This document shows, one piece after another, positions 1-8,675 of a stretch of DNA of 48,970 nucleotides (the first letter of the stretch is position 1; every line of letters starts with the position of its first letter). Under the pieces are notes generated by a model. It was not told the DNA's origin. It worked only from the letters and a program-made list of their open reading frames with translations, and did not search any database. The position numbers and the translations under genes were made by a program. The DNA is from Verrucomicrobiales bacterium. Its GTDB lineage: Bacteria > Verrucomicrobiota > Verrucomicrobiia > Verrucomicrobiales > DEV007. Where the stretch lies: the NCBI GenBank assembly GCA_021648365.1, contig JAKISY010000025.1, forward strand, positions 1 to 48,970. The letters run 5' to 3'.

Positions 1-83
1 CTCCGTTAAATGTAAGCGTGATTTTTCCCATGGGGCTCAAACAATCGCTGTTTCAACGCACTTTTTCAGGTAAACTGTAATCA

Positions 84-989
84 ATGGACGCTGAATACGC
101 TATTCTCAAAATAGACCCTGATTGGGGGCGCACTCGGGAGCCTTTGGGCAGCAAGCCAAAATTTTGGTTTTGGTATCAAAGCCGGTTTTGGTTGTTCAAA
201 GAAGTTCGGAAAAACACTGGCGAACATTGGGCTGAAAAAGTTGCTTCGGAAATTGCTGATGAGTTGGGATTACCCACTCATCATACTGAATTGGCTACTT
301 TCGAAGGACGTGATGGTTGTGCTGTGCGGTCATTCTTGGAAACGGGAGAAGTGCTGGTTCATGGAAACGAAATTTTAGCGGGAACCATTGACGACTATGA
401 TAAAGATAAAATCATGGGGCAAGCAGATCATAATATTGGTAATGTTGTTAAGGTGTTGGAACGGTGGTTTTCAGGACCCGAAGCAGGAGAAGTCGCAGCA
501 AATCGAGTTGTGGGTTATTTGTTGCTTGATGCTTTGATCGGAAATACGGATAGACACCATGAAAATTGGGGAATCGTAGGTCATCCAATCCATCACGATA
601 AAGAAGGCGAGTCTGCGGATTTCGTTGTCGAAATCGCGCCCACATTTGATCACGCCTCATCACTTGGCAGGGAACTACTCGACGAACGACGTGAAGCTAT
701 CTTGAACGAGCAGGGAGCCCTCGTAAGGTATATCGGAAAAGCCAGAGGGGGAATTTTTGAGAATTCGAACGCGCGCAAGGGAATGTCACCCATGGGATTA
801 GTTGAACTGATAGCGGAGCGTTACCCAGAATTTTTCAAACCTTGGCAAAGGCGCTTGGCTGAAATTGATGAGGCATACTATTCAAGTATAGTGAATCGCG
901 TGCCAGAGAGTTGGATGAATGAATGCTCTAAAAATTTCGCTCTCGCTTTCCTTTCAGAAACCCGTAAACTATTGTTACAAATTAAATGA
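84..989 (+). CDS. HipA-like serine/threonine kinase (kinase domain only)
   Basis: A HipA-family protein kinase, the toxin fold of HipBA-type modules. The catalytic loop GNTDRHHENWG lies at residues 153-163 (N154, D156, R157, H158, N161), a metal-binding aspartate is in PTFDHASSLG (D189), and a candidate ATP-binding lysine is in WLFKE (K39). At 301 residues it lacks the roughly 100-residue N-terminal domain of full HipA (about 440 aa). That region appears instead in the downstream gene, whose ATG overlaps this stop by 4 bp (ATGA). The ATG at 84 is used and no strong ribosome binding site is seen. No HipB-like HTH gene is visible, although only 83 bp upstream are in the window. In the family the target is often a tRNA synthetase; the target here is unknown. 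Confidence 0.85.
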   Translation: MDAEYAILKIDPDWGRTREPLGSKPKFWFWYQSRFWLFKEVRKNTGEHWAEKVASEIADELGLPTHHTELATFEGRDGCAVRSFLETGEVLVHGNEILAGTIDDYDKDKIMGQADHNIGNVVKVLERWFSGPEAGEVAANRVVGYLLLDALIGNTDRHHENWGIVGHPIHHDKEGESADFVVEIAPTFDHASSLGRELLDERREAILNEQGALVRYIGKARGGIFENSNARKGMSPMGLVELIAERYPEFFKPWQRRLAEIDEAYYSSIVNRVPESWMNECSKNFALAFLSETRKLLLQIK

Positions 990-1744
990 AAAGTCTGTTT
1001 TTAGCATGGCAAGCTCCAGAGCGTAGCCCACGTAGTCGAGCATGGTTTCCCGTGGGACGCTTGGATGTGGAAAACGGCGTAAGTTCTGATGAGAAGCACT
1101 ATCGTTTTCGCTACACTGGAGGTGCCCTTAGCGCACAAAAGGAAGTTGGGTTTAATCCTTTGATTTCCTTTCCTGAGTTTGAAAAGGATTATCATGCAGA
1201 GAAGCTGTTTCCTTTATTCAAGAATCGAGTGCTGTCTGAGAAGCGCAGCGATTTCCCCGAGTACATCGATTGGCTTGATTTGACGCCCGAGGAAGCAGAT
1301 CCCATCTCTATTCTTGCCGTTTCAGGTGGCGACCGAGTGACAGATAATCTTGAAGTGTTCCCCAAGATTGTTCCAAACAAAGACGGTAGTTTTAATCTGC
1401 GTTTTTTTCTGCATGGCTTGAGGCACTTGGGTGACGCTGCAGTTGAACGAGCGAGAGAGCTAAAAGTTGGTGAAGAACTGAGGATCATGATCGAGTTGAA
1501 TAATCCGAAAACACGCTTGGCTATTCCAATACTCACCGATGACTATCAAATGCTCGGTTGGGCTCCTCGTTATCTGGTCGAGGATCTGCTCACTTGTGTG
1601 CCAAGTGCCCCTGAAATCACGGCAAGAGTAGCGAAGGTGAATTACGATCATGCTCCTTTGAATCAATCGATCTTGATCGATTATTCGGGGCAAGCACCTG
1701 ATGGTTGCGGGTTGATGGATTCTTACGACTTTAAGCCATTATAG
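986..1744 (+). CDS. HIRAN-like domain protein, partner of the HipA-like kinase
   Basis: A 252-residue protein. Residues 1-100 (VGRLDVE, HYRFRYTGGALSA, then LFPLFKNRVLS) resemble the N-terminal region of HipA proteins. Residues about 140-240 look like a HIRAN domain, with the pattern around LGWAPRYLVEDL followed by ARVAKVNYDHAPLNQSILID. HIRAN domains bind DNA ends in HLTF-type proteins; here a DNA-binding or kinase-regulating role is inference. It is translationally coupled to the kinase by a 4-bp overlap, which implies stoichiometric production and a complex or toxin-antitoxin relation. Together the two genes look like a split HipA with a HIRAN domain added. Which protein neutralises which cannot be seen from sequence. 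Confidence 0.75.
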   Translation: MKSLFLAWQAPERSPRSRAWFPVGRLDVENGVSSDEKHYRFRYTGGALSAQKEVGFNPLISFPEFEKDYHAEKLFPLFKNRVLSEKRSDFPEYIDWLDLTPEEADPISILAVSGGDRVTDNLEVFPKIVPNKDGSFNLRFFLHGLRHLGDAAVERARELKVGEELRIMIELNNPKTRLAIPILTDDYQMLGWAPRYLVEDLLTCVPSAPEITARVAKVNYDHAPLNQSILIDYSGQAPDGCGLMDSYDFKPL

Positions 1745-1802
1745 CTTTGAGCCAGAGTTGATTGAGTAGAATCCGTAAGCTCCATTGCTGTATTGCCGCC
1801 CC

Positions 1803-2708
1803 TCACACGTCGCAGGTCATGGCGGCGTGGCGTAGGGCGAGGATGGGGTCGTCCCAGGTGGGGATGAATTCTTGGGCGACGTAGCCGCTGTAGCCAGTTT
1901 TTAAAATCTCGCGCATGATGGCGGGGTAGTTGATCTCTTGGGTGTCGTCGATCTCTGCGCGACCCGGGTTGCCTGCGGTGTGGTAGTGGGAGATGTACTG
2001 ATGGTTGTTGCGGATGCGACGGATGATGTCGCCGTTCATGATCGAGACGTGGTAGATGTCGAAGAGTAACTTGAAGTTCTCAGAGCCCATTTTTTTGACG
2101 AGGTCGAAGCAGAAGTCCACATCGTCACCGAAGTAACCTGGGTGGCCTGTCATCGGGTGGCTGCCGTCACGGGAGTTGAGGTGCTCAAAAGTCAGCGTGA
2201 TGCCTTTTTTCTCGGCGAGTGGTAAGACTTCTTTCCAGGTGTCGATGCAGCGTTGGGCGGCTTTTTCATCATCCATGCCATCGTAGCGCATGCCGGTGAA
2301 GGTGATGACGTTTTTGCAACCAATGTCGGCGGCGATGTTGATTCGGTCGGTGAGTGTTTTGACCACTTCATCATGAAATTCTGGGTTGCAGGGACCTTTT
2401 TTGAAGCTGTGACTGCTGACCAGTGAGATTTTGAAACCCATTTTGAGGACTGCTGGATAGGCACTGATGGGGATGCCTTCCATAGCAACTAAGCCGATGT
2501 CTTTGCAATGTTTTGCCAGTTCGATCGCTTTGAAATGTTTGGCAAAACACCAGCCCATGATCGATTGGCGGATATTGCCGTTTTTGATGGTGTAGTCGGC
2601 TTGTGCATCGGAGCGGGGAAGTTGAGCGTTGGCGATTGAGTTGCTAGCGGCGAGTCCCAGTCCGGTGAGGGCGCTGGTTTGAAAAAAATGACGGCGGGAT
2701 GTTTTCAT
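1803..2708 (-). CDS. Tat-exported TIM-barrel sugar isomerase/epimerase-like protein (hydroxypyruvate isomerase-like)
   Basis: A 301-residue protein that begins with a twin-arginine signal (TSRRHFFQTSALTGLGLAA, residues 3-21), so it is probably exported folded to the periplasm. The rest is a xylose-isomerase-like TIM barrel (AP endonuclease 2 superfamily). ENFKLLFDIYHVSIMNGD and a C-terminal GYVAQEFIPT supply the acidic and histidine residues that bind metal in hydroxypyruvate isomerases. Exported barrels of this kind are common in Planctomycetota and Verrucomicrobiota and are usually linked to sugar or polysaccharide breakdown; the actual substrate is unknown. The gene is monocistronic, facing left, with an AT-rich gap and a repeat upstream. 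Confidence 0.85.
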   Translation of the reverse strand: MKTSRRHFFQTSALTGLGLAASNSIANAQLPRSDAQADYTIKNGNIRQSIMGWCFAKHFKAIELAKHCKDIGLVAMEGIPISAYPAVLKMGFKISLVSSHSFKKGPCNPEFHDEVVKTLTDRINIAADIGCKNVITFTGMRYDGMDDEKAAQRCIDTWKEVLPLAEKKGITLTFEHLNSRDGSHPMTGHPGYFGDDVDFCFDLVKKMGSENFKLLFDIYHVSIMNGDIIRRIRNNHQYISHYHTAGNPGRAEIDDTQEINYPAIMREILKTGYSGYVAQEFIPTWDDPILALRHAAMTCDV

Positions 2709-2742
2709 GGGTTTATTGAGTTAATACAAAGAGAAAGAGTGG

Positions 2743-2773
2743 AACCGCAGATGGCGCAGATGATCGCAGATAA
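2743..2773 (+). repeat. Left inverted copy of CGCAGAT-rich repeat
   Basis: A 31-bp element made of three CGCAGAT-type units (AACCGCAGAT, CGCAGAT, CGCAGATAA). It matches the reverse complement of 3273-3303 at 26 of 31 positions. The two copies bracket the small gene at 2822-3250. Confidence 0.8.
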
Positions 2774-2821
2774 TGAAATCTATAGATCATTTATTTTATG
2801 GTTGATTGATGTCAAGGTTTG

Positions 2822-3250
2822 TTAGCCTCGTGTTGATTTAAGCTCGAATTGACAATTATGAGGGTAGCTAAAGGTGGTTGCTGAGGCTGATCGACGTTTG
2901 TTCAGATCATCAATGATGTGAACAGTGCAAGTAGCACACGCTTGTTGTCCTCTGCTTTTTGATACGGCATAGGGGGTAAATTGAAATTCGACAATGAATC
3001 CCTTAATAAAATGATACAAAGGATTGCCAATTAACTCAAAGCGGTCACGAAACAATTTACGAAAAGCTGATAGCTCGGGACAGATAGGGGCATTGGACGA
3101 AATATTTATCGGAACAAGATAGCTACCACGCGCGATTGCAATATTATAAATTACACCGATTGCCCAATATCCATCAATATCGTTGTTTCGACTTACACAA
3201 TATCCAGCAATGCCACTTGCTATACTTTTCAATTCACGGCGACGACTCAT
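2822..3250 (-). CDS. Small conserved-looking hypothetical protein within an inverted-repeat cassette
   Basis: A 142-residue protein with no assigned function. The N-terminus (MSRRRELKSIASGIAG, then SRNNDIDGYWAIG) is compositionally protein-like and has the look of a conserved motif; a CATCTVHI segment lies near the C-terminus. No signal peptide or membrane helix is seen. ATG at 3250 is the only sensible start. The gene sits alone, facing left, between an isomerase-like gene and a propeller gene, inside a pair of 31-bp inverted repeats whose outer edges are 561 bp apart. That layout suggests a gene cassette inserted between two unrelated genes. It could be a spurious reading frame, but the open frame fills the space between the repeats well. 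Confidence 0.6.
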   Translation of the reverse strand: MSRRRELKSIASGIAGYCVSRNNDIDGYWAIGVIYNIAIARGSYLVPINISSNAPICPELSAFRKLFRDRFELIGNPLYHFIKGFIVEFQFTPYAVSKSRGQQACATCTVHIIDDLNKRRSASATTFSYPHNCQFELKSTRG

Positions 3251-3272
3251 TGGCTAACAGTGCAATTTATTC

Positions 3273-3303
3273 TTATCTGCGTATATCTGCGAAATCTGCG
3301 GTT
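3273..3303 (-). repeat. Right inverted copy of CGCAGAT-rich repeat
   Basis: Read on the minus strand, this is AACCGCAGAT followed by two further CGCAGAT units. It is the inverted partner of 2743-2773 (26/31 identical) and ends 13 bp from the stop codon of the next gene. Confidence 0.8.
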
Positions 3304-3316
3304 AGATCTCCTAGAT

Positions 3317-6300
3317 TTATTCTGGTCTTAGGGCGAACCAGGAGCGCATTTGATAGGAGCATTGGCATTTGGAGGATCCATCTGGCACTAACACTAAGCC
3401 GCCTGCTGGGATGGCGTTGATGTAACAGCCGAGGCGGATGCCGCCGAAGTTTTTGGTTTTGGGATCGCTACTGCTGATATCGACGTAGCCGAGGGTGGCG
3501 GAGCGGAACAGCATCATGTTGCTACCGCTGGCAATCTGTCCGCAACCGTAGGAGCGTTCTAGCTTGAAGGGTAGCGCTTTGCCGCTGCGTAGATCCCAGG
3601 TGCCGTCTTGGGCGTAGATGATGCTGTCGTTGATGATGGGACGTGATCGGTATTTGGCTTCGATGTCCCATAAGCGTTTTCCGCTTTGACTGTCGAAGGC
3701 GGCGAGGCGACCACCGGTTTCTGAGGGCAGGGCGAAAAAGCCGTGACGGACGCCAGAGTAATTCATCAGTAGGACTTTATGCGCTTCGCTAACGGATAGC
3801 TGGGTTCCCCAGATCTTATCTTTTGTTGTCCAGACGTCTTTGCCGGTGGTGGCATGGATCGCGTAGAGGGTGCCATCGGGGATTTCTGTGGCGGGCAGTT
3901 TTTTTTGTGGACGTCCGTTGCGTTTAGGATTGTCGATCTTGTCAGCCCCGACGATGGGGCGATCGATGTAGTAGAGCTTTTCTCCTGCGATGGTGATGGC
4001 GTTGTTGCGGATGGAATGTTTGGCTTCGCGTTTCCACAGCAGTTTTCCTTTTTTGGCATCGAAAGCGAAGAGCATCACGGACTCGGTGCGCAGTTTGCTG
4101 AGCTTGTAGCGTGGGCTGACGTTGTGTTGTTGATTGGATACTGAGCCGTAAAGCTTGCCTTGATGATAAGCTAGGTAGCCCCAGTTGCGGTTTTTAGCCT
4201 CTTGGGTTACGGGTGTTTTGAATCGGTATTGTTTTTTGCCAGTGGCGAGATCGAGGCTGAGGCAGAAGTCGCCTTGTTTGACGAAAACTTGATCGTCACC
4301 GATGCAAAAAGGACTGGTGGTTTCGGCACTGCCGACGTCATGGTGGATGCCGTCGTAGTCGCGCAGGTGATCTTTTAATGAAAAAATCCATACGGTGCGA
4401 CCGTTGTAGGCGTCGAGACAGGCGATACCATCGACCCCACCCACGACGAGGTAACCTTTGTGCGAAAGTGGCGCAGGACCGTTGCCGTGTCGGTTGGGGA
4501 TTTCGAAATCTACATCGCGGAACCAGTGCATCGAGAGCTTGCCTTTGACGAGGCGGTCATCGGAACAGAGGGTATTGGCGGGGTTGGAGTTGTAGTGCGT
4601 CCAAGAACCTGCGCCGATGAGGTCGCCGCGTTTATCGGCGATCATGTTGCCTAGACTTCCAGTTAGGATAGTGCCGCCGTAGGGGCGTTGTAGGCGTTTC
4701 ATTTCTTTGTTGAGTTCGGCACTGCCGGTTTTGCCCTTGAGTGAGGCAGATGAGACGATCAGATTGGCAAAGTCGGGCGGGTAGGAGGTGTGGGTGGGGG
4801 CTAGCTGATGCACGGTGATGCGGGTGCCGTAGAGTCCTGCTGCTTCGATGTTGCTGCGGGCTTGGGCGGCTAATTTGGCATCGGGCTGCACGGCGTAGAT
4901 GGTGAGCTTACTGTGGCGGGCGAGTTCGATGGCTAGCTCGCCATTGCCAGCATCGAGGTCGACGCAAAAGCCTTCGTGAATGGTGGATTTTTTCAATATT
5001 TCCTTGGCAGCGGCGACGACTGAATCCGGGGGACTTACTTTTTTGTTTTGACTGCCTGGGATGGTGATCACGGGTCCATTGGCTGGTGCTTCTTCACCAT
5101 CGAAACCATAAACGTAACCTTGATCGGTGCTGACCACGAGGTAACCGTTGCCCGCAGCGATGCCGCGCACCTTGCCTTTGACCTTGTGTGACCACCAGGC
5201 GTTGCGCATGGCTGAGTAGTCCACTGCGCTGACCATTCCGTCGCTACCTAGGATGGCATCTCCGCCAGCGACGATAAACTCAAGCACATCGGTATTAAGC
5301 CGAGTGAGACGCTTTTCTACCAGCTCGCGAACTTTTTCAGTCTTACCCTTACGGTTGATTTTTTGGATATCCTCCCATTTGTAGGCTGTCAAGGAACGTC
5401 CTGTGGAATGCACTAATCCTCCAGGGATGGCGGCACTAGGCCCCATGCTGAAAGGGGTTTTGAGATCGCCGTTGGCGAGATCGAAGAAACAGCCGCCATT
5501 GCTGAAGACTTGATCGGTGATCAAGGTGCGTGTTCCTCCTCGCTGTTGGTTTTTGGCTAATTGATAATAGAGCAGCGATCCATCTTTGCGGTTAAAGACG
5601 GCAGGCACGGAACGTCCCGCTGGCACGATGAGGCGCTTGTCATCGGCTAACAAGTAGCCTTGTGAAGACACTCCGCTTTCTGCGTTGGCTCCGCCGTGAG
5701 GTTGTGCCATTTCGAGTTGACCTGTTTTGTCATTGCTCCAAATGGGTTTGCCAGTTTTAGCATCGAGAGCGTGCAGGTAAACGCCATCACTAGGCCAGAC
5801 ACCGGCGGCAAAATAAACGATGTCATCGAGCACCACGGCACCTCCGCGAGCGGGCCACTTGGAGGTGATGCGTTCATTGCCGATGACGGTAGCATCGGAT
5901 GGACCTCCACGATGTTTCCACAGTAGCTTGCCGTCTGCGAGTGATAGGGCGTAAAGCCAGCCATCATCGCTGGTGACAAAAACGCGATCTTGCCACGCTG
6001 CTGGCGCCAGGCGAATAGGTGCTTTGGTAAAAAACTCCCATTTTTGTTTGCCGCTGACGGCGTCGAATGCGTATATTTTGTTGTCTGTGGAGCTGCCAAA
6101 TAACACAGTGCTACCAGCGATGATGGGTTGGAAAACTTGATCGAATTCTATCCGTGCGGAGGTCGGCCAGGCGGGTGCTGGCGGGGAGGGTGACTGGAAG
6201 ACCCAACGCAGGCTGAGTTGGTTGGGAATCGCCTCGGTGGTGTAAGAACTGCGCGCGGCATCAGCGTGGTAGGTCGGCCAGTCTTTGGCGTGGGAGGTCG

Positions 6301-6361
6301 TCGCGAGGGCGATGATGGAGGTGAGCAGAACTAGCAGGTGACGGGAATAGGCTTTGTGCAT
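3317..6361 (-). CDS. Secreted double PQQ-like beta-propeller protein with embedded methyltransferase-like domain
   Basis: A 1014-residue protein with a Sec signal peptide (hydrophobic residues 8-22, cleavage near SHA-KD at 25-26). Residues about 27-430 and 570-1014 are PQQ/quinoprotein-type propeller repeats, recognised by recurring blades such as GKQKWEF, GKLLWKH, GKPIWSN and GRTVWIF. Between them, residues about 445-570 read as a class I SAM-methyltransferase fold: VDLDAGNGELAIELA (467-481) fits motif I, IYAVQPD (488-494) the post-I acidic strand. The C-terminus has CQCSY close to FALRPE, a Cys pattern seen in similar propeller proteins. No cofactor-binding residues can be confirmed. A catalytic methyltransferase outside the cytoplasm would lack SAM, so that domain may be structural. 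The gene is monocistronic. Confidence 0.85.
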   Translation of the reverse strand: MHKAYSRHLLVLLTSIIALATTSHAKDWPTYHADAARSSYTTEAIPNQLSLRWVFQSPSPPAPAWPTSARIEFDQVFQPIIAGSTVLFGSSTDNKIYAFDAVSGKQKWEFFTKAPIRLAPAAWQDRVFVTSDDGWLYALSLADGKLLWKHRGGPSDATVIGNERITSKWPARGGAVVLDDIVYFAAGVWPSDGVYLHALDAKTGKPIWSNDKTGQLEMAQPHGGANAESGVSSQGYLLADDKRLIVPAGRSVPAVFNRKDGSLLYYQLAKNQQRGGTRTLITDQVFSNGGCFFDLANGDLKTPFSMGPSAAIPGGLVHSTGRSLTAYKWEDIQKINRKGKTEKVRELVEKRLTRLNTDVLEFIVAGGDAILGSDGMVSAVDYSAMRNAWWSHKVKGKVRGIAAGNGYLVVSTDQGYVYGFDGEEAPANGPVITIPGSQNKKVSPPDSVVAAAKEILKKSTIHEGFCVDLDAGNGELAIELARHSKLTIYAVQPDAKLAAQARSNIEAAGLYGTRITVHQLAPTHTSYPPDFANLIVSSASLKGKTGSAELNKEMKRLQRPYGGTILTGSLGNMIADKRGDLIGAGSWTHYNSNPANTLCSDDRLVKGKLSMHWFRDVDFEIPNRHGNGPAPLSHKGYLVVGGVDGIACLDAYNGRTVWIFSLKDHLRDYDGIHHDVGSAETTSPFCIGDDQVFVKQGDFCLSLDLATGKKQYRFKTPVTQEAKNRNWGYLAYHQGKLYGSVSNQQHNVSPRYKLSKLRTESVMLFAFDAKKGKLLWKREAKHSIRNNAITIAGEKLYYIDRPIVGADKIDNPKRNGRPQKKLPATEIPDGTLYAIHATTGKDVWTTKDKIWGTQLSVSEAHKVLLMNYSGVRHGFFALPSETGGRLAAFDSQSGKRLWDIEAKYRSRPIINDSIIYAQDGTWDLRSGKALPFKLERSYGCGQIASGSNMMLFRSATLGYVDISSSDPKTKNFGGIRLGCYINAIPAGGLVLVPDGSSKCQCSYQMRSWFALRPE

Positions 6362-6497
6362 GATGCCTGCAATCTAAATGCAAATGGGAAAAAGCAAAAA
6401 AGTATTGTGAGTAATCAAAAGTAGCAAAGACGCGACTTAGCTTATCCCTAGATGCGCCGCCGTCAAGCCGGCTAGGAAAAAGCGGCGTCGAGCCGCG

Positions 6498-6531
6498 CGC
6501 ACTCCAGGGGAAGATGGCGCTTTGGAGTGCG
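6498..6531. terminator. Inverted repeat / possible terminator or REP-like hairpin in the thiC-propeller gap
   Basis: CGCACTCCA at 6498-6506 pairs with TGGAGTGCG at 6523-6531 (9-bp stem, 16-nt loop). There is no clear U-tract. It lies just downstream of thiC in the 194-bp gap at 6362-6555, next to a second GC-rich imperfect hairpin (GCGGCGTCGAGCCGC region, about 6482-6496). It could act as thiC 3' processing or termination structure, or be a dispersed palindrome. Confidence 0.5.
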
Positions 6532-6555
6532 AGGGATACTCAACAAATCATCACC

Positions 6556-8487
6556 TTAGGTGATTTTAGCTCCGGATTCTTGGAACTCTTTGGCTTTTTC
6601 CTCCATGCCATCTTCGATCGCTTTAGCGGTGGTGAGTCCGTGTTCTTTGGCGTATTGGCGGACTTCTTCTGAAATCTTCATGCTACAGAAAGTAGGTCCA
6701 CACATGGAACAGAAGTGCGCGGTTTTGGCACCATCCTGTGGCAGAGTTTCATCGTGATAGCCTCTAGCTCGGCTCGGATCGAGTCCGAGATTGAACTGAT
6801 CGTCCCAGCGGAATTCAAATCGAGCTTTGCTCAAGGCGTTGTCGCGGTGCTGAGCACCAGGATGACCTTTAGCTAAATCGGCAGCATGAGCGGCGAGTTT
6901 GTAGGTTACCACTCCGGTGCGCACGTCGTCGCGGTCGGGCAGACCAAGGTGCTCTTTGGGTGTGACGTAGCAGAGCATCGCGCAGCCATACCAGCCGATC
7001 ATCGCAGCTCCAATGCCAGAGGTGATGTGATCATAGCCTGGGGCGATGTCGGTGGTTAGCGGTCCGAGGGTGTAGAAGGGAGCTTCGTGACACCACTCAA
7101 TCTGTTTGTCCATGTTCTCTTTGATCATGTGCATAGGCACGTGCCCAGGGCCTTCGTTCATCACTTGCACGCTTTTTTCCCAAGCGCGGGTAGTAAGTTC
7201 TCCTTGAGTTTTTAGCTCAGCAAATTGAGCTTCGTCATTGGCGTCAGCGACAGATCCGGGGCGCAAGCCGTCGCCGATGGAGAAGCTGATGTCGTAAGCT
7301 GCCATGATGTCACAGATGTCATCCCAGTGCTCATAGAGGAAACTCTCTTTGTGATGGAAGAGGCACCATTTCGCCATGATCGATCCGCCACGACTGACGA
7401 TGCCGGTGGCACGGGTAGCGGTCATGGGAACGTAGCGCAGCAGCACGGCTGCGTGGATGGTGAAATAATCGACGCCTTGCTCTGCTTGTTCGATCAAGGT
7501 GTCGCGAAAGACTTCCCAGTTGAGGTCTTCAACACGGCCGTTGACTTTTTCCAGAGCTTGATAGATCGGCACGGTGCCAATCGGAACAGGGGAGTTACGG
7601 ATGATCCATTCGCGAGTGGCGTGGATGTTTTTGCCAGTGGAAAGGTCCATCACATTGTCGGTGCCCCAACGAGTCGCCCAGCGCATTTTTTCCACTTCTT
7701 CTCCGATGGTAGAAGTCACGGCAGAGTTGCCGATGTTGGCATTGATCTTGACCAAGAAGTTTCGTCCGATAATCATCGGCTCGGCTTCGGGGTGATTGAT
7801 ATTCGAAGGGATGATGGCGCGTCCACGTGCGACTTCGTCACGGACGAACTCTGGGGTGATGAAATCAGGAATGGCGGCGCCAAAACTTTCTCCTTTATGT
7901 TGGAAATTGAGATCGTTGCGTGCAGCTTTCGGGTCTTGAGATGCTTTGTAGGCTTCTTGGCGTCCGAGATTCTCTCGGATGGCGATGTATTCCATTTCTG
8001 GAGTGATGATGCCTTGGCGAGCATACCACATCTGAGTGACGGGGTGCCCCGCTGAGCCACGCAGGGGATTGCGACGCAAACCTGGGTATTCGATCAGTTT
8101 ATTTTCGGGAGCTTTGTTTTCATTATGGCGATCTGCGTGCTCATCGGAGAGATAGCCGTTGTCCATCGGTTTGATGGCTCGCGCTTGGTATTCCTCGACG
8201 TCTTCGCGTGCCAAAATCCAATCTTTTCTGAGAGCAGGTAGTCCTTCTTCGACTTCGCCCTTGAATTCTGGGTCTCCCCAAGGCCCACTGGCATCGTAAA
8301 TGCGGATGGGCTCATTGGGTTCGATATGACCGTCAGAATGATGCGTAGGCGCGAGATCCACCTCGCGCATGGCTACTTTGATGTCAGGATGCAAGGTGCC
8401 GGGAATATAAACGCGACGGCTATTAGGGAAGTCATTATTTTCCGTATTATCTTCAGCGGCGGGTTCGGATTGATTTGGCGAGATCAT
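6556..8487 (-). CDS. thiC: Phosphomethylpyrimidine synthase ThiC
   Basis: A 643-residue radical-SAM enzyme that converts 5-aminoimidazole ribotide to hydroxymethylpyrimidine phosphate for thiamine synthesis in the cytoplasm. Typical family segments are present: MQALEK-like YQALEKVNGR, VSRGGSIMAKWC, EGPGHVPMHMIKENMDKQ, and the C-terminal CxxCxxxxC cluster motif CSMCGPTFC (Cys 593, 596, 601) that holds the 4Fe-4S cluster. Length matches bacterial ThiC of the longer type. ATG at 8487 is used. No other thi genes are adjacent. The 188-bp gap upstream was read for a TPP riboswitch and none was recognised. Confidence 0.98.
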   Translation of the reverse strand: MISPNQSEPAAEDNTENNDFPNSRRVYIPGTLHPDIKVAMREVDLAPTHHSDGHIEPNEPIRIYDASGPWGDPEFKGEVEEGLPALRKDWILAREDVEEYQARAIKPMDNGYLSDEHADRHNENKAPENKLIEYPGLRRNPLRGSAGHPVTQMWYARQGIITPEMEYIAIRENLGRQEAYKASQDPKAARNDLNFQHKGESFGAAIPDFITPEFVRDEVARGRAIIPSNINHPEAEPMIIGRNFLVKINANIGNSAVTSTIGEEVEKMRWATRWGTDNVMDLSTGKNIHATREWIIRNSPVPIGTVPIYQALEKVNGRVEDLNWEVFRDTLIEQAEQGVDYFTIHAAVLLRYVPMTATRATGIVSRGGSIMAKWCLFHHKESFLYEHWDDICDIMAAYDISFSIGDGLRPGSVADANDEAQFAELKTQGELTTRAWEKSVQVMNEGPGHVPMHMIKENMDKQIEWCHEAPFYTLGPLTTDIAPGYDHITSGIGAAMIGWYGCAMLCYVTPKEHLGLPDRDDVRTGVVTYKLAAHAADLAKGHPGAQHRDNALSKARFEFRWDDQFNLGLDPSRARGYHDETLPQDGAKTAHFCSMCGPTFCSMKISEEVRQYAKEHGLTTAKAIEDGMEEKAKEFQESGAKIT

Positions 8488-8675
8488 AGTGAGGTGATTG
8501 AGTTGAATAAAAGCTAGAGTTTGAGCAGGTGCGTCCTGTCTGTTATTTGATGCAGCAGTGTAGATTCTTCAACCGACAAGTCAATCAGGTGCGACTGATA
8601 GTTTGATATTTTATACCCTTTTTTAGATTTGCCATTGCAAGCGGGCATTGCGAGGCTTTATTCCGCATTATTAGA

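Noticed and set aside
7225..8055. 276-codon antisense frame inside thiC
   Set aside because: Shadow of a highly conserved gene; low-complexity, no family features.
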